Shown one piece after another: positions 8,047-16,743 of a DNA stretch of 47,518 bases; the stretch's first letter is position 1; each line of letters opens with the position of its first letter. Both the position numbers and the translations under genes were made by a program. The DNA comes from Bacillota bacterium (GTDB taxonomy: Bacteria > Bacillota > Clostridia > Acetivibrionales > DTU013). Under the pieces are notes generated by a model. The model saw only the letters and a program-made list of their open reading frames with translations. It did not search any database and was not told the DNA's origin. The stretch spans positions 1 through 47,518 of the forward strand of contig JAEXNT010000068.1 of the NCBI GenBank assembly GCA_023439545.1. The letters run 5' to 3'.

Positions 8047-8616
8047 CTATGCGTTTATAGTTTCGCCGTTTTTCCTTCCGCCGGCGACTGCACGCGCCGC
8101 CGACCTGACAGCGGCCTTTTTGTAATCATTATTCCAACGGTTGATACCGATGTAATCGAATATTATCGCACCGGTATGACGGCAGAAACGATCCATCTGC
8201 TCCAGGCAGCTCAGCAGGCCATTGCCCGAGCCTCCCGGCGAAGCGACTATGAGGACCTGCTTGTCGCGCAGCACACCGTTGTTGTTGAATTCACATCTGC
8301 GCAAACGGTCGATGAAGCTCTTGAGGGTTTCGGACATCTCTCCCCAGTAAACCGGCGTGACCATAATAATAGCATCGCTGGCCCTGATACGGTCTGTGAA
8401 TTCGTTAAAGCCGTCGTTTCCGAAGCGGCAGTAATTCTCGTTGCGGCAAGTGCCCCAGCCTCCGTCGCAAACCTGGCAGCGTATAAGCTTGCTGTCGCAA
8501 AGCCTGATCTCGTCTACTTCGGCCCCTCCCTCGATTGCGCCGAGCCTGGCCTCTTCAACTACGGACTGGCAAAGGCCGTCGGTCTTCGGATTACCTGACA
8601 AAATACAAATTTTCAT
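8047..8616 (-). CDS. Flavodoxin-fold NAD(P)H-dependent reductase, iron-sulfur-flavoprotein-like
   Basis: 189 residues with the FMN-binding flavodoxin fold: GNPKTDGLCQSV at the N-terminus binds the FMN phosphate, and TPVYWGEMSETLKSFIDR is the hallmark of the NADPH-dependent FMN reductase group. A cysteine cluster C-x2-C-x6-C-x5-C sits near residue 50, where iron-sulfur flavoproteins of anaerobes carry their compact [4Fe-4S] motif, although the spacing differs from the usual one. It probably transfers electrons in the cytosol; the partner is unknown. Monocistronic, convergent with the DMT transporter. Confidence 0.72.
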   Translation of the reverse strand: MKICILSGNPKTDGLCQSVVEEARLGAIEGGAEVDEIRLCDSKLIRCQVCDGGWGTCRNENYCRFGNDGFNEFTDRIRASDAIIMVTPVYWGEMSETLKSFIDRLRRCEFNNNGVLRDKQVLIVASPGGSGNGLLSCLEQMDRFCRHTGAIIFDYIGINRWNNDYKKAAVRSAARAVAGGRKNGETINA

Positions 8617-8718
8617 AGTATCATCTCTCTCTAAACTATATTTTCATTTATAAGTATATGATTTAAAGCAACCTGCTGCAATGGCCGGGTCATTAAAATA
8701 CAAGCCTTGCAGCCGAAT

Positions 8719-9180
8719 TTATCTCGAATTGTCCAAAAAACCGCGAGCTTCGTTCAGGTTTTCAAGTATCTTCGTCTCCGCCGCCTCTTCAATTCCAGGC
8801 CTTTTCACATTCGGACTTTCAAGCGTTCCGCCCATCTCGCCTATAATCCGCTTCACCTTATGTGCTTCGGCCTCTTCGGCTTCGACTACGACCTTGCAGT
8901 TGATATCGGCTATCTCCTCGAAACCGCCCATACCGCTGACCATAGGGCTTGCCGCAAGCATCGGCGCCGTATCCGTAGCCGAGCTCGCCAGAGCCGAATC
9001 GAGCACGACGCCTGATAGGCTTATTCCTGTCTGGGCGCCGGGAACATTTCTTTTACCATTGCCTCCGGAGCCGAAGTGTTCATTTATGTCTGTAACAGCA
9101 TTCCTGAAGCCCGAGCTCTTAAGCTTGTCCACTGCCTGATTTGCAGTTTTGATGTCCCTGAAAAAACCTTCGATTATCAT
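8719..9180 (-). CDS. Small protein of general-stress-protein-17M-like type
   Basis: 153 residues from the ATG at 9180, chosen because AAAGGA lies upstream and the sequence before it has no protein character. The N-terminal half (FFRDIKTANQAVDKLKSSGF) resembles the ferredoxin-like fold of YflT/GSP17M proteins, which start with a similar helix-strand unit that pairs a residue set with a glycine-rich middle. The middle is Gly/Ala/Ser-rich and hydrophobic, and a second basic-acidic module (VVVEAEEAEAHKVKRIIGEMGG) repeats the topology. Function unknown; a stress-related role is only an analogy. Confidence 0.5.
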   Translation of the reverse strand: MIIEGFFRDIKTANQAVDKLKSSGFRNAVTDINEHFGSGGNGKRNVPGAQTGISLSGVVLDSALASSATDTAPMLAASPMVSGMGGFEEIADINCKVVVEAEEAEAHKVKRIIGEMGGTLESPNVKRPGIEEAAETKILENLNEARGFLDNSR

Positions 9181-9358
9181 AAATTCAATCCTTTCCGGGT
9201 TCGTCAGATTAATATACAAGTCTATATTAACCTTACGCACCGTTAAGTATTCGAAGTATAAAACGGATGCTTTATGATAACCTAAAATCATGAAATAACA
9301 GATATCAAACAGGTGTCAAAGAGTGTTCATTACTATGGACACCGGACAGGAGAAAACA

Positions 9359-10189
9359 ATGATAAAGGAATTGCTGAACGGAGTATCAAAAATAACTTCA
9401 TCGACACAGGATTTAGTGCCTGACATACTGCTTCTCAGGTTTACGATTGTGAACGCCTGCACTGTCGGGTCCGACAAGGACTGGGTCCTCGTCGATACGG
9501 GTCTTGAAAGCTCGGGCGATTTCATTATCGAAGCTGCAGAAAGACGCTTCGGCAGAGGCAGCACACCAAGGGCGATTATTCTGACGCACGGCCATTTTGA
9601 TCATGTCGGTTCGGTTCAAAAGCTGGCGCAGCATTGGAATGTACCTGTATACGCACATGAATTGGAAATGCCTTATATCACTGGAAAAAAGGATTATCCC
9701 GAAGGAGATTCCTCTGTTGATGAAGGGCTCGTAGCAAAAATGTCTCCCCGTTTCCCGAACAGGAGCATAGACCTCGGGCATTACGCGGTAACACTGCCGC
9801 AGGATGGGAGTGTGCCGGGGATGCCGGGCTGGAAATGGATTCATACGCCCGGACATACGGAGGGTCATGTTTCTTTCTTCAGAGGAAGAGATAAAACGTT
9901 GATAGTCGGCGACGCCTTTACGACTACAAAGCAGGAATCCCTGAGTTCGGTCATGACTCAAAATGAACAGGTCAAAGGGCCCCCCGCATACCTGACGACT
10001 GATTGGGAAGCCGCTGAAAGGTCAGTCAGAACCCTGAGGGATCTGAAACCCAGTCTGGCCATACCCAGCCATGGTTCGCCCATGGAAGGGGAGGAGCTTT
10101 CAATGCATCTAGATGCGCTTTCTCATTTTTTCAAAAGCAGGGCTGTGCCCGACCAAGGACGCTTTGTCGATGAAAGGGCCGAGCAATAG
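9359..10189 (+). CDS. Metallo-beta-lactamase-fold hydrolase
   Basis: 276 residues from the ATG at 9359 (GGAG six bases upstream). The zinc site is complete in outline: THGHFDHVG is the HxHxDH motif, HTPGHTEGHVSF gives the third histidine, GDAF supplies the bridging aspartate and PSHG gives the last histidine. These define a glyoxalase-II-like or lactonase-like MBL hydrolase acting in the cytosol. Substrate cannot be told; candidates include thioesters, lactones or phosphodiesters. Divergent from the stress-like protein gene. Confidence 0.85.
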   Translation: MIKELLNGVSKITSSTQDLVPDILLLRFTIVNACTVGSDKDWVLVDTGLESSGDFIIEAAERRFGRGSTPRAIILTHGHFDHVGSVQKLAQHWNVPVYAHELEMPYITGKKDYPEGDSSVDEGLVAKMSPRFPNRSIDLGHYAVTLPQDGSVPGMPGWKWIHTPGHTEGHVSFFRGRDKTLIVGDAFTTTKQESLSSVMTQNEQVKGPPAYLTTDWEAAERSVRTLRDLKPSLAIPSHGSPMEGEELSMHLDALSHFFKSRAVPDQGRFVDERAEQ

Positions 10190-10217
10190 CGGCAGGCTTT
10201 GAAAAACTACCCCTGAT

Positions 10218-11858
10218 TCACTTCAAAGCTTCCGTTTCGGCAGCCACCAGTTTAGCCGCGCCGTATTTTTCCCTGAGCTTCGGCTTTTCTATTTTGCCTG
10301 TGGGATTTCTCGGCACTTTATCGAAAATGACCTTTTTCGGACGTTTGTAACGCGGCATCGGAGAACAAAAGGTTTCGACCTCCTCCGCAGTCAGGCTGCA
10401 GCCGGGTTTGAGCTCTATGATCGCGGCCGCGATCTCTCCAAGGCGTTTATCCGGCAGTCCTATAACCGCAACGTCCTTTATTGCCGTATGAGCGCGCAGG
10501 AAATCCTCTATCTGTACCGGGTAAAGGTTCTCTCCTCCGCTTATGATAACGTCCTTTTTACGGTCGACGAGGTAGATGAAACCTTCGTTATCCATTCTTG
10601 CCATATCGCCGGTAAGCAGCCAGCCGTCCTTTATAACAGCCGCGGTCGCTGCGGGGTCGTTGTAATAGCATTTCATAACGCCGGGGCCCTTTACTGCAAG
10701 CTCGCCGACCTCACCCTGCTGCACTGCGTTTCCATTCTCGTCGATTATACTGGTTTCCCAGCCGTAGCCGGGAACTCCGATGGCGCCGACCTTATTGATA
10801 TTTTCGATGCCAAGGTGAACGCAGCCCGGACCGATTGATTCGCTAAGGCCATAATTCGTATCATACTGGTGCCCCGGAAAGTATTCTTTCCATCTGCGTA
10901 TCAGGCTCGGAGGGACCGGCTGCGCGCCGATGTGCATGAGCCTCCATTGTGAAAGCCTGTAATCCTCAAGCTTTACATCCCCTCTGTCGATTGCGTCCAG
11001 AATGTCCTGCGCCCAGGGAACCAAAAGCCAGGCTATAGTGATCTTCTCCTCCGAGATCGTCCTCAGTATCCATTCGGGTTTTACACCGCGCAGCAGCACA
11101 GCCCTGCTGCCGGACAAAAGACTCCCGAACCAGTGCATCTTGGCTCCGGTGTGGTAAAGAGGCGGTATGCATAAAAAGTTATCCCTGCGAGTCTGGCCAT
11201 GGTGCTTCTGCTCTGTATAGCAGGCACACATAAGGCTGCGGTGGGTATGCAGGATAGCCTTAGGAAATCCCGTTGTGCCCGAGGAGAAATATACCGCGGC
11301 GTCATCCTCATCCGAGAGCATTATATGGGGCGCTTCAGAAGGGCAGTTTGCAGTAAGCCGGTCGTAGTTTTCCGCAAACGAAGGGCGATTCTCCCCGGCA
11401 AAGAAAATGGTTTTGATTTTCGGTATCTGATCGTAAATGGCTTCAACACGGCCGATGAACTCAGGTCCGAAAATAAGCGCTACGGAATCGGACAGATCGA
11501 GGCAGTACTTTATTTCTTCGGCTGTATATCTGAAATTCAACGGTACTGCTACAGCGCCGCTTTTCAGTATGCCAAAGTATATTGGCAGCCATTCGAGGCA
11601 ATTCATAAGCAGTATGGCAACCTTGTCACCCTTCTTTATACCCCTCTTGAGCAACAGATTCGCAAGCCTGTTCGCTTTCTCGTCAAAGACGCGCCAGGTC
11701 ATTTCCCTGCGATATTCTCCGGCAGGATTGTTTTCTATAAGTTCATATTCGCGCCAGGTGACTTTATGGCTTTCCTGAAGATCGAGATTAATTTCCGTCA
11801 GGCATTTTTCCTGTCCGTACAATTCGGCATTGCGCGATAAAAATTCAGTGATGGGCAT
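10218..11858 (-). CDS. AMP-forming acyl-CoA synthetase (fatty acid-CoA ligase type)
   Basis: 546 residues from the ATG at 11858, which has GGGAGG eight bases upstream. ANL-superfamily motifs are clear: SSGTTGFPKAILHTH (ATP phosphate binding), the adenine-binding YGLSE segment, TGDMARMDNEGFIYLVDRKKDVIISGGENLYP (hinge and C-terminal domain), and the catalytic lysine in PTGKIEKPKLRE. It activates a carboxylic acid to an acyl-AMP and then a CoA thioester. Family resemblance is to medium/long-chain fatty acyl-CoA ligases; chain length is not readable. Monocistronic, divergent from the small membrane protein gene. Confidence 0.88.
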   Translation of the reverse strand: MPITEFLSRNAELYGQEKCLTEINLDLQESHKVTWREYELIENNPAGEYRREMTWRVFDEKANRLANLLLKRGIKKGDKVAILLMNCLEWLPIYFGILKSGAVAVPLNFRYTAEEIKYCLDLSDSVALIFGPEFIGRVEAIYDQIPKIKTIFFAGENRPSFAENYDRLTANCPSEAPHIMLSDEDDAAVYFSSGTTGFPKAILHTHRSLMCACYTEQKHHGQTRRDNFLCIPPLYHTGAKMHWFGSLLSGSRAVLLRGVKPEWILRTISEEKITIAWLLVPWAQDILDAIDRGDVKLEDYRLSQWRLMHIGAQPVPPSLIRRWKEYFPGHQYDTNYGLSESIGPGCVHLGIENINKVGAIGVPGYGWETSIIDENGNAVQQGEVGELAVKGPGVMKCYYNDPAATAAVIKDGWLLTGDMARMDNEGFIYLVDRKKDVIISGGENLYPVQIEDFLRAHTAIKDVAVIGLPDKRLGEIAAAIIELKPGCSLTAEEVETFCSPMPRYKRPKKVIFDKVPRNPTGKIEKPKLREKYGAAKLVAAETEALK

Positions 11859-12071
11859 ATAACCATCCTCCCGTCCTACAAACATAACAAAAGAATTTGA
11901 TTGCTTTATCAACCATGCTACATAAAACAGCCAAACGTTTTATTATATTATAGAACGATACGGACAGTTAATCAACATTTTATTAACCGGCTGATTCTAC
12001 ACAATCGGATGATAATGTATAATTATATTGGTAATATGTGTAACCCAGAAGGTCATGAGGAGGATATCGCA

Positions 12072-12506
12072 ATGAAAGTCGGAAACGTTTTAATTAAGGT
12101 CTTTGCGCTGGCGGGAGTTATTTTAGTCTGGATCCCGCTGATTTTTACACTTTTGACAGCTACAATCGGATCTATAGCAAACAGAAAGCTTCTATTCGAT
12201 TATTTGATGCCTGCGGAGCTATTCCCGCTGGCGCTGTCCGGAACCTTACTGCTCCTGCTTGCGGCGATGCTGACGCATGCATACCGTAAACCGATATGTC
12301 TGGGAGCAGCTGCCGCGGTATTGTTCCTTTTGGGAAGCCTGACTCTTGCAAAGGTAACCGGGCTTGCTTCAGGGTCTGACGATCCCGCAGGCTGGGCCAT
12401 GATTTCGGCGATCGTTTTGATAAACCTTTATTCCATATCCATAGTCGTGATCGGTACAATCGGTATTTTAATCAATAAGGCCGTATACCGCAAAGTCGGA
12501 ATTTGA
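12072..12506 (+). CDS. Small four-helix membrane protein of unknown function
   Basis: 144 residues from the ATG at 12072, which has a strong GAGGAGGAT six bases upstream; the longer reading from 11901 lacks a ribosome site. Four hydrophobic segments (about residues 7-31, 49-66, 74-93 and 108-130) are joined by short loops. I recognise no family. A possible -10 box (TATAAT) lies about 50 bases upstream. It converges on the SIMPL-domain gene with 18 bases between stops. Confidence 0.6.
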   Translation: MKVGNVLIKVFALAGVILVWIPLIFTLLTATIGSIANRKLLFDYLMPAELFPLALSGTLLLLLAAMLTHAYRKPICLGAAAAVLFLLGSLTLAKVTGLASGSDDPAGWAMISAIVLINLYSISIVVIGTIGILINKAVYRKVGI

Positions 12507-12524
12507 AAGAAAGCAACCCATATG

Positions 12525-13202
12525 CTATTGACGCCAGTAGGCAAATACTGCCGCCAGCCGTGCTGTTATTTCTATCTGCCCCGTCTGGACAGGCGTGGCC
12601 GGAGCTGCCGTCTGAAAAACAAAAGGAGCAGGCGCGCCTTGCTCAAAGCTGGTTTCGGTTATTTGTACAGGAACGCGTATGACCTTTATGTTCAATTTGG
12701 CTGCGATCGTCCCTGCCTTTGCCAGGGCATCGTCAATAGCCGCATCTAGGGCCTGCCTGTAGTAAGGGGACGGGTCGCTGACAGAGAATGTAATGCCGCC
12801 TATCTGGTTGGCCCCGTTCTGCACTGCCGAGTCGACGATAGTACCGATCCTGGCCGTATCGCGTATAGTGACCCTGAGCATGTGTTCGACCCGGTACCCG
12901 CGGAATACCTGCCTCCCCTCGATGTAATCGTATTGCGGCGTTATGCTGTAGGTGGAAGTCTGGATATCAGCCGGTGGGATTCCCATCCCGTTCAAAGTCC
13001 TTATGATTGAAGTCATGCTTGCTGCATTTTCTTCCTGTGCCGTTCCCAGCTGCCTGTTTTCAGTTACCGCTCCGAGTTCGGCGACCGCTATATCAGGCCT
13101 TACTTTTACCCTGCCCGTTCCCTCGACCTTCAGATCACATGCGCAAGGTTCGACGCAAGGCCGTATACCGGGTACATACGAATGCTGCAGATAATTTTCC
13201 AT
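12525..13202 (-). CDS. SIMPL (DUF541) domain protein
   Basis: 225 residues. The SIMPL core is easy to recognise: VEGTGRVKVRPDIAVAELGAVTE at the start, NGMGIPPADIQTSTYSITPQYDYIEG..FRGYRVEHMLRVTIRD in the middle and a periodic DALAKAGTIAAKLNIKV near the end. Relatives form membrane-associated oligomers and have been linked to stress protection or cell-envelope functions; mechanism is unsettled. Unlike many relatives it has no clear signal peptide, instead a short Cys-containing N-terminus (PCVEPCACD). Confidence 0.85.
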   Translation of the reverse strand: MENYLQHSYVPGIRPCVEPCACDLKVEGTGRVKVRPDIAVAELGAVTENRQLGTAQEENAASMTSIIRTLNGMGIPPADIQTSTYSITPQYDYIEGRQVFRGYRVEHMLRVTIRDTARIGTIVDSAVQNGANQIGGITFSVSDPSPYYRQALDAAIDDALAKAGTIAAKLNIKVIRVPVQITETSFEQGAPAPFVFQTAAPATPVQTGQIEITARLAAVFAYWRQ

Positions 13203-13291
13203 TTTCGAGACCCCGCATAAAAATCATATCTGCTGTATAATATGTCAGCTGCGCGGCAGAGTGCACCTTTAACAGGTTCGTTTCCATTAAT

Positions 13292-16129
13292 TCAATTCAT
13301 TTCTTCCAACAATAATGAAAATATATCGACGATTTTAGGGTCAAACCTGGAGCCGGACAATTTCCTTATCTCATTCAAAGCATCTTCTTTTCCGTGAGAA
13401 ATATTGTTCAAGGGGTTCGTCATATTATCGTAGCTTTCGGAAACTGCCAATATCCTGGAAAGCAGAGGAATCTCCTCGCCCTTCAGCCCTCTGGGGTATC
13501 CGGAGCCGTCCCATTTCTCATGATGGGCAAGTACGATTTCGGCAATATCCAAGGTTTCGACAAAAGAATTCAATATTCTATATCCTACCAACGGATGCTG
13601 CCTGAGCTTCTTTTGTTCGTCCTCCGTCAATACTCTGTTTTTATTGAGCAACGTTTCATCTAATATTATCTTTCCTATATCGTGCAGAAAGCCTGATTCC
13701 TTAAGCTTTCTGACCTCAGCTTCCGGAAGGGACATATACTTGCCCAGGCTTTCGTTTATCCTGCTGACATTCTCCGAGTGCAGCTCTTCCCTGGCGATAG
13801 CCTTGTGAAGCGAGCCGATGATCGTTTTTATCGTCCCGCTTTTTGCATTGATACGATCGAGCGTTTTTTCGGTATACATCCTGGCTTCGGCATTTTCAAA
13901 GGTCTGCGTTATATCCTGGTACATGCCGGTCTTCGTATCGCATCCCATCGATATGCTGCCTTTAATTGTCTTAACGCTTTCCTGCTCGAGCTGGCTCTTG
14001 ATTCTCGATATTATCTTTGCCGCCTCTTCCGCATCTGTCCTGGGCAGAAGGATCGTAAATTCATCTCCGCCGATCCTCGCAATGATATCATCAGCCCGGC
14101 AGTTCATTTTCAAAACCCTGGCGGCTTTGTTCAAAAGCTGGTCTCCCGCAGCATGCCCGAATATATCGTTTGTCAGCTTCAAGCCATTCATGTCGCCTAC
14201 TATAAGCGTGATCGGAAGGTTTCTGCCGGTGTCGAGCCTCTTCATTTCTTCCTCGAAAAACATACGGTTATAGAGTCCGGTAAGTGAATCATGGATGCTC
14301 AAATAATCTATTTTACTTCTTTGTTCCTTTTTCTCCGCAACATCCCTGAACAGAAGAACTACGCCCACGGTGCAATCCTTGTCGTCCTTTATCGGAGCCG
14401 CGCTGTCTTCAAGGTTATATATGGTACCGTCCCTTGAAGTCAATATCACGTGGTTGCCCAGCTCCTGCACCATGTCTTGGGTCAGGACTCCCTCGACCGG
14501 ATCGTTTATAGGGGATATCCCATCTTCATGCGACAGAAGGAAAACTTCCCTGTAATGTCTGCCCAAAGCTTCTTTATAAGGCCATCCTGTCAGCTTTTCG
14601 GCCACCCTGTTGAGCATGGTTATTTTTCCATCAAGCTCCACAACCATTACTCCGTCGCCGATGGAAATAAGCGTCTGCAAATGCTTGTTCCTTTCGACTG
14701 CAAGCCTGGCAAGACCTTCTCTTCTTTCCTTCGCGTACCATATACCGTTCATCAGGGCAGTTATCTGGTATATATCGTTATCGTCATAATCGGATTCCTT
14801 GTTTGCGAGTCCGACTACGGCAACTATTTCATTATCTATCATTACGGGTACGGACATAAACCGGTCTATGCTTACGAGGTATCCGGGGTATTCTCTCTCC
14901 AATGCAGTCTGGATTGCGCCGTCGTTTTCAACGACAGGCTTCCTGAGCCTTACTGCCCTTTCCAGCAGATCCGTTTCCGCAAGCTTGTGCTTTTCCTGTG
15001 TTCCATCCTCCCCGTAACCGGTAATGACATCTTTCGCCAATGAAACCAACGAAAATTCCCTGCTGTTTTCATTATAAAAATATATGCAGCTGAATTTGCT
15101 TTCAGTTAGTTTAAGCGACTCGTTCAATACGAATTCGAACTGCTCCTGCGTCGAATCGAAGTTACGGTTAAGGGCGCTCACGAGTATCTGATTCCGCAGC
15201 AGGTTTTTTTCCAGCTTGATTTTATCGCTATGCTCTTCAGTTATGTCTTCTATATATGCGCCAACCCCATAAAAGCCTGAAACCAACCTTACGGGGAATT
15301 TAACAGTTTTAAAAAATCTGTTTTTCCAGTTGAATATGTCTTCCCGTACAGTCATGTTTTTATAAACATCGGTATCCGTAGCTTTCATTTTCCCGGCAAA
15401 ATCATCATCAGCAAGCGTATCGTCATTGCGGCCTATTATTTCGCCCGATTCCTTTGTAAAAAACTTCTCCATCGCTTTGTTCAAAAAAACATAATTGAGC
15501 TTTTCGTCCTTCAGATATATGAAATTATCGTACGAATCCAGAAATGAACTGCGCAGTTCGTTAAAGTTGCTTATTTCAAGGCTCTTCTCCTTTGACTTTC
15601 TGTTCTGCGCATATAATTGAGCGCTAAGTAAAGACAATAATATAATTATCGCAACCAGAAATATGTTGATAGCATCGGCCAACTTCACATGCATACGTTC
15701 CAGCCGCGATTCCGCAGTGATATCATAGATAACGGAAAAAATACACTCCCTGCCGTCGATGGTTTGCGGAGAGGAATATACCTCAACCGTGCACATTTCT
15801 CCATTGGCAAGCCGGTGCTTCGATTCGTAAAAATTGCGTTCTTCATTCGATGCGGCCATTTTGGCAGCATTGGTCTCTTCAGGTGAAAGCAGATCTATCT
15901 CATATAAATCCATGGTTTCGAGCTGAGCCGTGGAATAACCGCAAAAGCTTGCAGCCGCATTGTTGGCATACTCTATCATGTCCGTCCTTGCATCAGAAAC
16001 GAGCAATATAGACCCATTATTATCGATCATCATGTAAAACTCAAAATCCTGCGATTGGGCGAATACACTCAAAGAAGCCCCAGATAAAACAAGGCCCAGT
16101 AACATCATTACAATTGCTGTTTTTTTCAT
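13292..16129 (-). CDS. Membrane PAS-PAS-GAF-PAS-GGDEF-HD-GYP cyclic-di-GMP enzyme
   Basis: 945 residues. Order: signal peptide (about 1-24), a PAS domain (about 30-140), one transmembrane helix (about 149-172), a second PAS (185-295), a GAF-like domain (310-470), a third PAS (480-600), GGDEF (605-765) and HD-GYP (770-945). GGDEF is intact (ARIGGDEFTILL) and HD-GYP shows HDIGK and HHEKWDGSGYP with RGLKG, so both making and breaking cyclic-di-GMP (or a related cyclic dinucleotide) are possible. By topology the first PAS would sit outside the membrane. Upstream lies a long leader with two hairpins. Monocistronic. Which activity dominates cannot be told. Confidence 0.9.
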   Translation of the reverse strand: MKKTAIVMMLLGLVLSGASLSVFAQSQDFEFYMMIDNNGSILLVSDARTDMIEYANNAAASFCGYSTAQLETMDLYEIDLLSPEETNAAKMAASNEERNFYESKHRLANGEMCTVEVYSSPQTIDGRECIFSVIYDITAESRLERMHVKLADAINIFLVAIIILLSLLSAQLYAQNRKSKEKSLEISNFNELRSSFLDSYDNFIYLKDEKLNYVFLNKAMEKFFTKESGEIIGRNDDTLADDDFAGKMKATDTDVYKNMTVREDIFNWKNRFFKTVKFPVRLVSGFYGVGAYIEDITEEHSDKIKLEKNLLRNQILVSALNRNFDSTQEQFEFVLNESLKLTESKFSCIYFYNENSREFSLVSLAKDVITGYGEDGTQEKHKLAETDLLERAVRLRKPVVENDGAIQTALEREYPGYLVSIDRFMSVPVMIDNEIVAVVGLANKESDYDDNDIYQITALMNGIWYAKERREGLARLAVERNKHLQTLISIGDGVMVVELDGKITMLNRVAEKLTGWPYKEALGRHYREVFLLSHEDGISPINDPVEGVLTQDMVQELGNHVILTSRDGTIYNLEDSAAPIKDDKDCTVGVVLLFRDVAEKKEQRSKIDYLSIHDSLTGLYNRMFFEEEMKRLDTGRNLPITLIVGDMNGLKLTNDIFGHAAGDQLLNKAARVLKMNCRADDIIARIGGDEFTILLPRTDAEEAAKIISRIKSQLEQESVKTIKGSISMGCDTKTGMYQDITQTFENAEARMYTEKTLDRINAKSGTIKTIIGSLHKAIAREELHSENVSRINESLGKYMSLPEAEVRKLKESGFLHDIGKIILDETLLNKNRVLTEDEQKKLRQHPLVGYRILNSFVETLDIAEIVLAHHEKWDGSGYPRGLKGEEIPLLSRILAVSESYDNMTNPLNNISHGKEDALNEIRKLSGSRFDPKIVDIFSLLLEEMN

Positions 16130-16175
16130 ACGTACTCCGTTTATTTCGGAACGGGAATCTCAATAACCTTGGAAA

Positions 16176-16259
16176 GAGCTTTAGACGGGGGTCTCAAGGC
16201 TCTATAGGCAAACACAATCACAATTCCGTAACGCTTCACATACCTGTGTCGGCATTACG
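16176..16259 (-). promoter_or_regulatory. Structured 5' leader of the GGDEF/HD-GYP gene
   Basis: Two stem-loops lie in the untranslated region. One (16227-16259) pairs CGTAATGC with GCGTTACG around an inner CACA/TGTG stem. The other (16176-16202) pairs GAGC, TT and AGAC with GTCT, AA and GCTC. The conserved blocks of known cyclic-di-GMP riboswitches were not recognised. This may be a regulatory RNA or merely a stable leader. Confidence 0.4.
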
Positions 16260-16348
16260 CTTAACAGTTAAGCTTAAGCTTATTTTAATCATTATAGCAT
16301 AGGTTTGTTCAGAATTTGTTAATAATAAATAAAAGTTGACATAATTAA

Positions 16349-16373
16349 GGCGCCGACTGATGTCGCCGGCGCC
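16349..16373 (-). terminator. Possible terminator after the 95-residue protein gene
   Basis: A very GC-rich hairpin based on GGCGCC arms with an inner GAC/GTC stem lies 36 bases past the stop codon at 16410; the following minus-strand sequence is TTAATTATG, so the T run is weak. Confidence 0.45.
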
Positions 16374-16409
16374 CTGATTTGTTGTTTTGCTGCGCCATGC
16401 TCCAGCAGG

Positions 16410-16697
16410 TCAGGTCTCGGTAAAAGGTTCATATTCCTTTATCAGCTGCTCGTAACTCGTATTGAAATCAGAAGCGCGGTCATATGAATCGATGCGTCTT
16501 GCCATCTGCTCCAAAATACCAAGCTTGCTTGCTCCCGAAGCGTCTCTCAGACAGTCGTTGTTGTCGGATATACGCTCCAACGCATCCGCATATTGATTTC
16601 TGAAGCTGTTTTCGAACTCTCTGCTGACATTGTTGAAGGAAATATCGTTTATATCAAACGTCTGCTTTAGGTCAAGGTCTTTTTTATGGATATTCAT
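16410..16697 (-). CDS. 95-residue soluble protein of unknown function
   Basis: A real gene by its ribosome site (GGAGGT seven bases before the ATG). The product is polar, acidic-leaning and predicted mostly helical, with no cysteines, membrane segments or recognisable motif. It is likely cytosolic. No family recognised. Confidence 0.6.
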   Translation of the reverse strand: MNIHKKDLDLKQTFDINDISFNNVSREFENSFRNQYADALERISDNNDCLRDASGASKLGILEQMARRIDSYDRASDFNTSYEQLIKEYEPFTET

Positions 16698-16743
16698 GTC
16701 TGAAACCTCCTGTCCGTACTGTCAGTTATATTTACTTATATTT

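Noticed and set aside
8176..8598. Plus-strand 140-residue open frame opposite the flavodoxin-like gene
   Set aside because: Antisense to a well-supported gene and no ribosome site or recognisable protein features.
11199..11840. Plus-strand 213-residue open frame opposite the acyl-CoA synthetase
   Set aside because: Shadow of a conserved coding sequence.
14450..15043. Plus-strand 197-residue open frame opposite the GGDEF/HD-GYP gene
   Set aside because: Shadow frame without a ribosome site or family features.
16130..16310. Cyclic-di-GMP-I or II riboswitch
   Set aside because: Conserved core segments of either class were not recognised.
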